From Acinetobacter bouvetii (GTDB lineage Bacteria; Pseudomonadota; Gammaproteobacteria; Pseudomonadales; Moraxellaceae): a stretch of 64,000 nucleotides of DNA. A program made the position numbers and the translations under genes. Location of the stretch: the NCBI RefSeq assembly GCF_902753875.1, contig NZ_CADDTS010000004.1, forward strand, positions 62,001-126,000, given 5' to 3'. This document shows positions 19,528 to 27,656 of this stretch, piece by piece. How positions within the stretch are numbered: position 1 is the stretch's first letter; each line of letters starts with the position of its first letter. Under the pieces are notes generated by a model, which saw only the letters and a program-made list of their open reading frames with translations, made no database searches and had not been told where the DNA came from.

Positions 19528-19537
19528 ACGACCAAAG
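19528..19537 (+). promoter_or_regulatory. Candidate CrbR-type activator site upstream of DUF485-actP
   Basis: This second copy of ACGACCAAAG matches the acs upstream copy exactly. A possible -10 (TTAAGT, near 19566-19571) lies about 38 bases on, similar to the acs arrangement. The site lies in the 183-base region shared with the divergent kinase gene, so it could also influence that gene. Confidence 0.45.
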
Positions 19538-19635
19538 TAGTAATTACAACAACCCAACAAGATTGTTAAGTTAGACAACGAAATAATTCGAATTAAAAAA
19601 TAGCACCCATGGTTGGGCGCATACAGGAGTAGGTT

Positions 19636-19968
19636 ATGGATGAAGCACAGGTAGAACGCATTCTACAGAATCCAAAATTTAAGGAAATGGTAAGCCGAAA
19701 AAGCAGATTAAGCTGGACATTAACAATCATCATGCTGATTGTATATGTCGGTTTCATGCTTTTGGTGGGTTATAACAAAGAATTCTTGATGAGTTCCGTG
19801 AGTGGCGGTGTGACCACAATTGGTATGCCATTGGGCTTGGGGATCATTGTCTTGTCTTTCATTTTATGTGGTGTTTATTCGTATATCGCGAACAATAAGC
19901 TTGATCCATTGAATGAAGAAGCAATGCGTGAAGTCGAAGCAATTACTCAAGAAAAAGGACATTCATAA
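19636..19968 (+). CDS. DUF485 family membrane protein (YjcH-like)
   Basis: This 110-residue protein has two transmembrane helices ([18 protein letters not shown] and [19 protein letters not shown]) preceded by the family motif [20 protein letters not shown]485 proteins are nearly always encoded just before the acetate permease ActP, as here with one base between stop and next start. Their function is unknown; a role in permease assembly or stability is often assumed. The ATG follows CAGGAGTAGG, a strong ribosome binding site. Confidence 0.93.
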   Translation: MDEAQVERILQNPKFKEMVSRKSRLSWTLTIIMLIVYVGFMLLVGYNKEFLMSSVSGGVTTIGMPLGLGIIVLSFILCGVYSYIANNKLDPLNEEAMREVEAITQEKGHS

Positions 19969-19969
19969 G

Positions 19970-21685
19970 ATGAAATGGAATTCATTGAAAGCGCAAGCAG
20001 TGGCTGCTTCTACGCTGCTGATGTCAGGTATGGCTATGGCCAGCCCGGATTTAGGTGCTGCTGAACAGCAGGCGACTAACTGGCATGCCATTATCATGTT
20101 CGCAATTTTTGTGGGCTTCACCTTGCTGATTACCAAATGGGCAGCGAAACAGACCACTAGTACCAAAGACTTCTATACTGCTGGTGGCGGTATTTCTGGC
20201 TTCCAAAATGGTTTGGCGATTGCCGGTGACTATATGTCAGCTGCATCGTTTCTGGGTATTTCTGCGATGGTCTTTAGCTCTGGTTTTGACGGGCTATTGT
20301 ACTCATTAGGCTTCATGGTAGGTTGGCCGATCGTATTGTTCCTGGTCGCTGAGCGTTTACGTAACCTGGGTAAATTTAACCTATCAGACGTTGTTTCATT
20401 CCGTCTGGCAGAAAAACCGGTACGTACTTTGGCAGCATGCAGTTCACTGGTCGTAGTTGCCTTCTACCTGATTGCACAAATGGTCGGTGCAGGTCAGCTG
20501 ATCAAACTGCTATTCGGCTTGAACTACAACATCGCTGTAGTGATTGTGGGCCTTCTGATGATGGCTTACGTGATTTTCGGTGGAATGTTGGCAACAACTT
20601 GGGTACAGATCATCAAAGCGGTGATGTTGCTGAGTGGCGCGACCTTCATGGCATTCATGGTTATGAAAGGCGTAGGCTTCAGCTTCACCAACATGTTTGA
20701 ACAATCGATTCAGGTGTTCTCTAAAGTTCATGAAATCAGCTTGTCAGAAGCGACTAACATCATGGGGCCAGGTAAATTGGCGGCAAACCCGATTGATGCT
20801 ATTTCTCTTGGTCTGGCATTAATGTTTGGTACAGCAGGTTTACCTCACATCTTGATGCGTTTCTTTACCGTAAAAGATGCAAAAGAAGCACGTAAGTCTG
20901 TAGTTGTGGCGACCGGTTTCATTGGTTACTTCTATCTTTTGACTTTCATCATTGGTTTTGGTGCGATTCTATATGTATCGAACAACCCGCAATTCATTGA
21001 TGTAGCGAAAATGGCAGTGACTGGCAAGCTAGAGCTTGTAGGCGGTAACAACATGGCCGCAGTTCACTTGTCTGATGCTGTTGGCGGTGACCTGTTCATG
21101 GGCTTCATTTCAGCTGTAGCATTCGCAACGATTCTTGCGGTAGTAGCTGGTTTGACACTCTCAGGTGCATCTGCAATTTCACATGACTTGTATGCCAACG
21201 TATTCAAGAAAGGTCAAACAACGCCTGAATCTGAATTACGTATGTCAAAAATTGCGACTTTAGGCCTTGCAATCTTTGCCATGATTTTGGGTATTTTGTT
21301 CGAGAAACAAAACGTAGCCTTCATGGTTGGTTTGGCATTCTCTGTGGCATGTTGTGCAAACTTCCCAGTGCTTGTTCTTTCAATGTTCTGGAAAGGCTTG
21401 ACGACTCGTGGCGCGGTGATTGGTGGTGTGGTTGGTCTAGTCACTGCAGTGACACTCATTATCCTGTCTAAAGCAGTTTGGGTAGATACTTTGCAGATTT
21501 CAGAAACACCAATTAACCCATTTAACGGTCCTGCAATCTTTGCAATGCCATTATCGTTCCTATGCTGCTGGTTGTTCTCTGTAACGGATAACTCTGCACG
21601 TGCACAAGCAGAACGCAAAGCATTTGATGCACAGTTTGTACGTTCACAAACAGGTATTGGTATCTCTGGCGCATCTGATCACTAA
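19970..21685 (+). CDS. actP: Cation/acetate symporter
   Basis: ActP is an SSF-family permease that imports acetate and other short carboxylates with a cation. From ATG 19970 the protein has 571 residues. It has a signal-like first helix ending [14 protein letters not shown], then the SSF core: [34 protein letters not shown] and [26 protein letters not shown]. The start is set by AAAAAGGAC ahead of the ATG and by abutting the DUF485 stop codon. With acs it forms the import and activation steps of acetate use. Confidence 0.95.
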   Translation: MKWNSLKAQAVAASTLLMSGMAMASPDLGAAEQQATNWHAIIMFAIFVGFTLLITKWAAKQTTSTKDFYTAGGGISGFQNGLAIAGDYMSAASFLGISAMVFSSGFDGLLYSLGFMVGWPIVLFLVAERLRNLGKFNLSDVVSFRLAEKPVRTLAACSSLVVVAFYLIAQMVGAGQLIKLLFGLNYNIAVVIVGLLMMAYVIFGGMLATTWVQIIKAVMLLSGATFMAFMVMKGVGFSFTNMFEQSIQVFSKVHEISLSEATNIMGPGKLAANPIDAISLGLALMFGTAGLPHILMRFFTVKDAKEARKSVVVATGFIGYFYLLTFIIGFGAILYVSNNPQFIDVAKMAVTGKLELVGGNNMAAVHLSDAVGGDLFMGFISAVAFATILAVVAGLTLSGASAISHDLYANVFKKGQTTPESELRMSKIATLGLAIFAMILGILFEKQNVAFMVGLAFSVACCANFPVLVLSMFWKGLTTRGAVIGGVVGLVTAVTLIILSKAVWVDTLQISETPINPFNGPAIFAMPLSFLCCWLFSVTDNSARAQAERKAFDAQFVRSQTGIGISGASDH

Positions 21686-21699
21686 GATATGCCAACTTT

Positions 21700-21727
21700 A
21701 AAAAAGCCCCGTCAGGGGCTTTTTTTA
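21700..21727 (+). terminator. Terminator after actP
   Basis: AAAAAAGCCCC GTCA GGGGCTTTTTTT, a textbook hairpin with T run. Confidence 0.93.
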
Positions 21728-21977
21728 TGACCTAAGAAAGTGAGATTAGCAGGGTTACAACGCAGAGCTTGGGTGAACACCATCTTATTTTTATCCTTTT
21801 CAGGAATGATGGGATGTGCTGTGATTAATAATAAATAGTGTAAAGGAGCAGAAGCACCGAGCATTTTTATACAAATGTTTATCTTACAGGTTTAAATATT
21901 CATGCTAAGTTGATTCAAAGTAACAAAAAATGCTGAATAAATTCAGCAATAAAAATGACAGTATTTTGGAGCAGTCA

Positions 21978-22670
21978 ATGCGGTCGATTATTGAAGTATG
22001 GAAGGTATTTCGTTTATTGCCTTCAGCCTGGCTACTTTTATTACAATTCATTATTTTGATTTTGTCTGTTGCCGTAAATTACAGTACGCCTTACCGGACC
22101 CTTACTTGGTTAATGGGTGTTCTGGTTTTGTTGGTGATCGCCAAAGTGATCCGGCAAACGCCGATGTTTACCATTTTGGGTTTAAGCTTTGTTGGTGGTG
22201 CTGTAATTTTTTCTTCACTGATTTTATTAGGAATAGAAAATCCATGGATTCAGGTGATTGCACATGGCTTTGAAGCAGCAGCTTATTTCAGTGCAGCCTA
22301 TGGCTTATTGCGTTATATGTTTGAAGACCGCTATTTAACCCGAGATGAACTGTTTGCTGCGGGAGCTGTCTTTACGCTACTGGCTTGGGGTTTTGCATTC
22401 TTATATAACGTATGCCAGTTATTGGTGCCATACAGTTTTCAAAATCCCAATGTGAGTGGTTTACAAAGCTGGCTTGATTTATTGTTCTTGAGTTTTAGTT
22501 TGCAGTCCGCAACAGGCTTATCGGATCTGATTCCGATCAGTGCGCCCGCACGGGTATTGGCATTATTACAAATGTTTTGTGGTGTCATGTATTTGGCGCT
22601 GATTGTGTCACGCTTAATTGCCTTGCAATACATTGCCCATTTGCCCAACCATCTGAAAGATAAAGACTAA
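21978..22670 (+). CDS. Putative two-TM-pore ion channel protein
   Basis: This is a roughly 230-residue inner-membrane protein with about six hydrophobic helices. The last two flank a pore-loop-like segment, SFSLQSATGLSDLIPISAPARVLALLQMFCG. That matches the layout of bacterial Ion_trans_2 channels, where the filter would read TVGYGD; here it is TGLSD, so potassium selectivity is doubtful. GGAG six bases before ATG 21978 supports this start; ATG 21930 is in frame but has a weaker site. Its neighbours give no clue to function. Confidence 0.7.
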   Translation: MRSIIEVWKVFRLLPSAWLLLLQFIILILSVAVNYSTPYRTLTWLMGVLVLLVIAKVIRQTPMFTILGLSFVGGAVIFSSLILLGIENPWIQVIAHGFEAAAYFSAAYGLLRYMFEDRYLTRDELFAAGAVFTLLAWGFAFLYNVCQLLVPYSFQNPNVSGLQSWLDLLFLSFSLQSATGLSDLIPISAPARVLALLQMFCGVMYLALIVSRLIALQYIAHLPNHLKDKD

Positions 22671-22697
22671 AAAAGGACGCATAAAGCGTCCTTTTTG
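22671..22697. terminator. Bidirectional terminator between channel and porin genes
   Basis: AAAAGGACGC ATAAA GCGTCCTTTTT; serves both convergent genes. Confidence 0.9.
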
Positions 22698-22717
22698 GAA
22701 TTCAGTTTCTAAATGAA

Positions 22718-23662
22718 TTAGAAGCGGAATTTAGCATTTACACCAGCAACTTGAGTGTCACGGCTAGAATTTTCAGCATTCGCATTTACGTAGTTAGCAC
22801 CTACTGCAATTGCAGGAGTAACGAAGTAATTTACGTTCACACCCCATGCAGTGCTTGGAGTTTGAGCAAAGCTAGATTCTGTGTAAGAAACACCAGCACT
22901 TAACTTAGGAGTAAAGTAAAGGTCTGATTTTAATTGATATAGTGTATCTTCACCATACACAAGACCAGCTTCGAAACCAATAGACATATTGGTGTTATCA
23001 ATAGCGCCTACATATTTAGTACGTGCAGTAATTGCATCTTGGTCATCACCAATCGTACCAGTTTCTAAAGCTGAAACTACGCTATTGTTGCTTAAAGTGT
23101 TAAAAGTATCGAAAGCAAATTGGTCTGCAACGCTAGTATAACCAACAGCAACCAAGAAGTTCGGAGCAATAACAGCACCAAGTTCTAAAGCATAACGGTC
23201 GCCATTGCCATCACCAAGTTTAGCAACATTGGCATTGCCGTATGGGTTTGATGCTGTAAAGTTGTTTTTAGCATCAGTTTTTGAATGATTGTAAGATGCA
23301 CTTGCATATACAGGAACAAATTTAGTCGGGATATATGTTTCAGCTTTAACACCGTAAGAGTGCTGTTGAGCTTCAACTTCTTCACTAACATTCAAAGCAG
23401 GAACTTTAACATCTGCTGTATATTGACCAAAATTGTATGCTGCAGATACGTTAGAAGCTTGGTTTAAGAAAGCTGCTTCAGCCAATGGGCCTTTAGAAGA
23501 ATCAACATCTTTAAAGTAATAAGTACCTTGTACAGCGCCAGTGTAGTTATTGTTATTGAAAGAGTCATCAAAGTATTCAGCTTGACCTTGAACTTCTACT
23601 TGATACGCTTGAGCACCGGTCATGGCTAATAATAAAGCAGTGGCTAAACCGAGTTTTTTCAT
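22718..23662 (-). CDS. Omp33-36 family outer-membrane porin
   Basis: This 314-residue beta-barrel porin has a clear signal peptide (MKKLGLATALLLAMTGAQA, cleavage before YQVEV). Alternating hydrophobic strands follow, ending in the outer-membrane signature NAKFRF with terminal phenylalanine. Blocks such as SKGPLAEAAFLNQAS, GDRYALELGAVIAPNFLVAVGYTSVADQ and VNYFVTPAIAVGANYVNAN closely follow Omp33-36 of A. baumannii, a water/solute channel associated with virulence and carbapenem susceptibility. It is strong support that the host is Acinetobacter. It has its own long upstream region. Confidence 0.92.
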   Translation of the reverse strand: MKKLGLATALLLAMTGAQAYQVEVQGQAEYFDDSFNNNNYTGAVQGTYYFKDVDSSKGPLAEAAFLNQASNVSAAYNFGQYTADVKVPALNVSEEVEAQQHSYGVKAETYIPTKFVPVYASASYNHSKTDAKNNFTASNPYGNANVAKLGDGNGDRYALELGAVIAPNFLVAVGYTSVADQFAFDTFNTLSNNSVVSALETGTIGDDQDAITARTKYVGAIDNTNMSIGFEAGLVYGEDTLYQLKSDLYFTPKLSAGVSYTESSFAQTPSTAWGVNVNYFVTPAIAVGANYVNANAENSSRDTQVAGVNAKFRF

Positions 23663-24099
23663 AATAGTTACCAGTTTTGTTAAAAATGGATTAAACAGTG
23701 AGCATTGTATTGTAACAAAACATTAAGTCAATGAACTAAAAGAACATTATATTATTGAGCTTTTACTCTAAATCTTGTATGTGGTTAAAAAATATTCAAA
23801 TGAGTTATTCAGTGTCAACCTAAAAAACTTTTTTGAGAACAATTGAATATGAGCATTCTTAGAGCTTGGTTTTTGACAAAAGGATGAAATAAGCCTATTT
23901 TTTACAATGTAAAAATAGATTATTAAGTATATATTTATTGTAAAAATCAATTTATATGTGCGATTGTAGTGTGATCGAATTATCGCATTTTTAGTATTTC
24001 TTAGATTTATAGGATAAAATTTGTAAAAAATACATAATTTGTGCTTAAAAAACAATCATTTTCAACTGTTTTTTGATTGCTAGTTCACATAATGGTTAA

Positions 24100-24275
24100 A
24101 GTATTGTGACTGGTTTTAAATCATACTGCTTTAATAGGCTTTACTTATCTATTTGTTTTTATCATAATGTTTCTATCAATTCATACTACATTGAAATAAT
24201 GTGATGATGATCTGATTCTCCATAAACAAGTTTTTGTTTTATATGCCCAACTTTCCCCAAGGTTGGGTTTTTTTT
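24100..24275 (+). ncRNA. Candidate small RNA 1, ending at a strong terminator
   Basis: The 3' end is the hairpin CCCAAC/GTTGGG (24246-24267) followed by eight T residues, a typical Hfq-type small-RNA tail. No reading frame explains a transcript ending here on the plus strand. The 5' end is a guess; no certain promoter could be fixed. Confidence 0.35.
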
Positions 24276-24299
24276 GCCTTAAAATAATCATGCTCTGAA

Positions 24300-24451
24300 A
24301 AAATCAAAAGAGAGCAATGCATATTTATGATGTTGTAAAAGTAATGTGAAGTTTAATAAACCAAATCAAAGCAATGAATTCCTGCAAGATTTAAAAGAAA
24401 GAGCACAGTTATTGATTATAAAATTTAACGCACCAATACGGTGCTTTTTTT
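24300..24451 (+). ncRNA. Candidate small RNA 2, ending at a second terminator
   Basis: The hairpin GCACC AATAC GGTGC (24430-24444) with TTTTTTT ends a possible transcript that begins after the first terminator. A 10-codon frame at 24318 (ATG CAT ATT TAT, preceded by AAGAGAG) lies inside and might be a leader peptide. The 5' end is uncertain. Confidence 0.33.
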
Positions 24452-24485
24452 GTGGTTATATCAATTATTTTTCAATCTAAAAAAT

Positions 24486-24522
24486 AAAAAACCCCAATTT
24501 TCTTAGAAAATTGAGGTTTTTT
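24486..24522. terminator. Bidirectional terminator hairpin
   Basis: AAAAACCCCAATTTTC pairs with GAAAATTGAGGTTTTTT around TTA. Functional on both strands; no adjacent gene needs it. Confidence 0.75.
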
Positions 24523-24960
24523 CGCCAAAATCTCGGGGTAAATCAAAAAAATCTGCTGAGGAATATGTTTGAAATGCCCTAATGCGGTGCATTATGCACT
24601 TAATTGTAGCACTTGTAAATATTTTCTTGATTTTGGGCTTGTTTCAACTTGATCGTTTGCTCATGGCTCGCTAAATCTTAAAATATTTGATGCTATAGCA
24701 GGTAAATAAATTTATTCAGTATGACTGGACCTATATTGCTGCCTTAGGTTCATTTTGTAGGATAAAAATTTAGCGCAACAAAAATCAAAATTTTGAACAC
24801 ATAAAAAAGATAAATGGTTGATGAAATTGAATTATTGGTTAAATTTTCGATTAAATTTTAACTCTTTTTATATTATCATCATGTAATATATACAATTGTA
24901 TCCTGAATATAGTTCTCAATCATGGTTGGTCAGCTGTTTGGTGCGGAGCGTACTTAATCT

Positions 24961-26658
24961 ATGTATAAGTTAAGTTCAGAACATATTCGTCAACGACTGT
25001 TATTGTCGATGCTGATCATCATTGTTTCCCTACTGTTTCTTTCTGTTCCTTTAATTGTCAGCAGTTATCAAATCTATCAAAAAGCTGATCGGGCCTTAAC
25101 TGAAATTTCAGCACTTCGCGCAGTTGCTGACCTTGCCAATAAAATTTCGCGTGAAAGAGCACCTGCCAATAATGTCATGTCGAGTAATGCGGATGAATTT
25201 GCTGCAAATAAGCAAAAACTGCAAAGTTATCGTCAAGAAGTGGATGCGCAAATTGAACAGACTATACGCATTTTAAATAAGGCAGGTTTTCCTGTTCAGG
25301 CACAGCAATTATCTTCCCAGTTGATAGTAAGTTTACAGCAAGGTCGGCAAGCAGTAGATGCTTATGCTGCTTTAAACAGGTCGGAACGGCATTCATCACA
25401 ACTGGATCATGCTATTAAGCAAATGTTTGGTGCTTGGGATAGTTGTCGCTTTATTTTAAAAAATGTACTGGAACATTCGGAAGGAAAAGGGACCGATGTT
25501 TCTGAATACTACACCTTGATTTTAATTCTGGCAGATTTACGCGATCAGGCAGGACGGGTTGCTTCAAATATTATGGCGGCCGTTGCCTTTAATGAAAAAA
25601 TACCTGAGGATAATCTGGCTCGATCCTTACAAACACAGCATCAGGCAAAATACTTATGGGGGGTGGTCAATACCATACAGCCTGAACAGGGCAAAACCCC
25701 TGAATATCTGGCTTTGCATGAACAGGTTAAAACGCAGTTTTTGGACAAAGGTATTCCAACAGTTACAGCCTTAATTAATCAGAGTTTACATGATCAAGCT
25801 TATTCTTTAACTGGAACGCAATTAACCGGAGTTATGGTTGATAAATTTGCAACCGTGGTTAATCTGCAAACTTATATTCTGGATTATAGCGTTCGGGTCG
25901 CTCAAAGCGAGAAAAGGCAGGCACAGCAACAATTCATCCTGACGCTCATGGTTGCATTAATCTGTTTGATTACCGCAATTTTTACCATGATTTATGCACG
26001 TAACGGAGTGATTAAGCCTTTAATTAAAGCCAGAAATGCTATTTTGAGTTTGGCTCAACATCAAGTTGCAGAGTATGGACCTTTATCTGATGATCCTGAA
26101 ACGTTAATGGGCGCAATTAAAAAACTAAAACAGGTGTTGAAGCAACGTGATGCTCTGGAATTTCAGCTTAGAAATGTAGCTAATACAGATAATTTAACCG
26201 GTGTCTCGAACCGTCTGGCTTTGGATGAATATATCCAGTATGTGGAAAAGAAACCGGAAGGTTTTACTCAAACCGGTCTGATTATTTTTGATATTGATGA
26301 CTTCAAACAGGTGAATGATAGTTTCGGGCATATAGTTGGTGATGAAGTGATTAGACTGGTGGCAGAAAAATTACAGTTTAATGTGCGTACTTCGGACTTG
26401 CTTGTACGTTATGGTGGTGATGAGTTTTTGGTCCTGATTGATGATGTAAATTCTCAGGATGCGTTGGTGGTTGCGAATAAAATTTTGCAAGATATTGGTC
26501 GTTCTGATTTTTATATTGCCGAGATCAATGAAAATATTCAGATTTCTGTCAGTGCCGGTGTAGCCATTGGGGCTGCATCCTGGATGGGATTGCTGGAAAA
26601 AGCGGATAGGTCTTTATTTCAGGCTAAGGAAAATGGCAAGAATAAAGTAGCGGGGTGA
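24961..26658 (+). CDS. Membrane-bound diguanylate cyclase (GGDEF)
   Basis: This enzyme makes cyclic di-GMP from two GTP and so favours attached over motile growth. The 565-residue protein has an N-terminal helix (about residues 12-35), a roughly 280-residue helical periplasmic sensor, a second helix (about 323-345) and a short HAMP-like linker. The GGDEF domain has an intact active site G485-G486-D487-E488-F489 and the inhibitory I-site RTSD (R476-D479), exactly five residues before it. No EAL domain is present. The upstream region is long, so it probably has its own promoter. The sensed signal is unknown. Confidence 0.93.
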   Translation: MYKLSSEHIRQRLLLSMLIIIVSLLFLSVPLIVSSYQIYQKADRALTEISALRAVADLANKISRERAPANNVMSSNADEFAANKQKLQSYRQEVDAQIEQTIRILNKAGFPVQAQQLSSQLIVSLQQGRQAVDAYAALNRSERHSSQLDHAIKQMFGAWDSCRFILKNVLEHSEGKGTDVSEYYTLILILADLRDQAGRVASNIMAAVAFNEKIPEDNLARSLQTQHQAKYLWGVVNTIQPEQGKTPEYLALHEQVKTQFLDKGIPTVTALINQSLHDQAYSLTGTQLTGVMVDKFATVVNLQTYILDYSVRVAQSEKRQAQQQFILTLMVALICLITAIFTMIYARNGVIKPLIKARNAILSLAQHQVAEYGPLSDDPETLMGAIKKLKQVLKQRDALEFQLRNVANTDNLTGVSNRLALDEYIQYVEKKPEGFTQTGLIIFDIDDFKQVNDSFGHIVGDEVIRLVAEKLQFNVRTSDLLVRYGGDEFLVLIDDVNSQDALVVANKILQDIGRSDFYIAEINENIQISVSAGVAIGAASWMGLLEKADRSLFQAKENGKNKVAG

Positions 26659-26677
26659 TGCAAAGATCCTCGTCTAT

Positions 26678-27520
26678 TTATTTAGTTTTCTCAATCAAAT
26701 AATTAATAAAGTTAGTACATGCAACCAGCATAAATTTTGCGTCGATATAAGTTAAATTTGATTCTTCTAGCATTGCATGGCGAATACCGTCACCATCAGA
26801 AGTATAGCCATACAGTTGGCTTAAACTACCTTTTAAAGCAGGATGTAGTCCGAATTTATCTTCAACAATTTTTAAAGCTTTTCCTAAAGTTGCTTTTTCA
26901 TCGTTTGTGATTATTTTGCAAATTGATTCAACAGCACTGATAGATTCTTTAATTGAATTTCGATAGTCAGGATTTTGACGATCTGACATGAGTTTTAGAG
27001 CTTGGTTGAGGTGTTGTTGGACACCCGAATATGGGTTGGTATTGGCTAATGCTTCTTCTATGGATTGGATTTCTTGCTCTGAGGTAATTTCAATTACTTT
27101 ATTTTCAATAATACGATAAGCCGTATTTTCTTCTTCAAGTATTCTATTAATTTCAGCTATAAAATGATTTTTTATGTCTTGAAATGGGTATGCATCTAAA
27201 CAAAACTCCAAGAAATCATAAATTTCATACCATTCATATTCATTAAAAAATATGACATCTAATTCATCAATTGCTTCAATGATGTAGATTGGCATTTGAT
27301 CAATACGTTTTTTTTGATAGTGATATAAGCTACCAAAAAAGTTATTTAGATTACTGTTGTTTAATAAGCCAATCTCAATACTATTGGATGATTTTTCATA
27401 TTTATTAAAAATATATAAGGTAATGATATTCCAAATCTTATTTAATAGCTCATCACTTGTTTTTTCTTTTAGAATCACTTCCCGAACAGGTTTATATCCG
27501 TATTTTTCTGAAAAGCGCAT
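26678..27520 (-). CDS. AbiJ-type abortive-infection protein (AbiJ_NTD4 plus HEPN-like C-terminus)
   Basis: The first 35 residues (MRFSEKYGYKPVREVILKEK and on to LLNKIWNII) are the typical start of AbiJ_NTD4 proteins. The C-terminal 100 residues (SIKESISAVESICKII, LGKALKIVEDKFGLHPALKGSL, DGDGIRHAMLEE) resemble the HEPN-like domain of AbiJ. Such proteins are linked to phage abortive infection, with the HEPN part probably acting on RNA. It is 280 residues, AT-rich, and stands alone between a cyclase and uvrA, with a composite palindrome just upstream. GGGGA supports the start. Function is inferred from family only. Confidence 0.75.
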   Translation of the reverse strand: MRFSEKYGYKPVREVILKEKTSDELLNKIWNIITLYIFNKYEKSSNSIEIGLLNNSNLNNFFGSLYHYQKKRIDQMPIYIIEAIDELDVIFFNEYEWYEIYDFLEFCLDAYPFQDIKNHFIAEINRILEEENTAYRIIENKVIEITSEQEIQSIEEALANTNPYSGVQQHLNQALKLMSDRQNPDYRNSIKESISAVESICKIITNDEKATLGKALKIVEDKFGLHPALKGSLSQLYGYTSDGDGIRHAMLEESNLTYIDAKFMLVACTNFINYLIEKTK

Positions 27521-27558
27521 TATTTCCCCAATAAATTTAATTTTCTATTTTACTTTTT

Positions 27559-27649
27559 AATCTCCCCTAACCCCTCTTTAAAAAGAGGGGAAACCTCATA
27601 GCAAATATGGAAAGTTCCCTCCTTTGAAAAAGGAGGGTTGGGGAGGATT
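27559..27649. repeat. Composite palindromic element, MITE- or REP-like
   Basis: The ends AATCTCCCCTAACCC (27559-27573) and GGGTTGGGGAGGATT (27635-27649) are near-perfect inverted repeats. Inside are two hairpins, CCCCTCTTT/AAAGAGGGG (27571-27590) and CCCTCCTTT/AAAGGAGGG (27617-27637). It lies between the uvrA stop and the AbiJ-type gene and may also act as uvrA terminator. No transposase is encoded. Confidence 0.7.
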
Positions 27650-27656
27650 TAATAAA

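Larger units (their letters stand above)
23663..24960. other. 1.3 kb gene-free, AT-rich stretch between porin and diguanylate cyclase genes
   Basis: No convincing protein gene in any frame. It contains the porin promoter region, three terminator-type hairpins within 280 bases (24246, 24430 and 24486) and, after 24,530, AT-rich sequence that should carry the promoter of the cyclase gene. Three terminators without genes suggest untranslated transcripts. Confidence 0.6.

Noticed and set aside
23768..24055. 95-residue minus-strand open frame in the region upstream of the porin gene
   Set aside because: Very AT-rich, amino-acid composition dominated by Ile, Phe, Tyr, Lys and Asn, no ribosome binding site and no recognisable motif; looks like chance.
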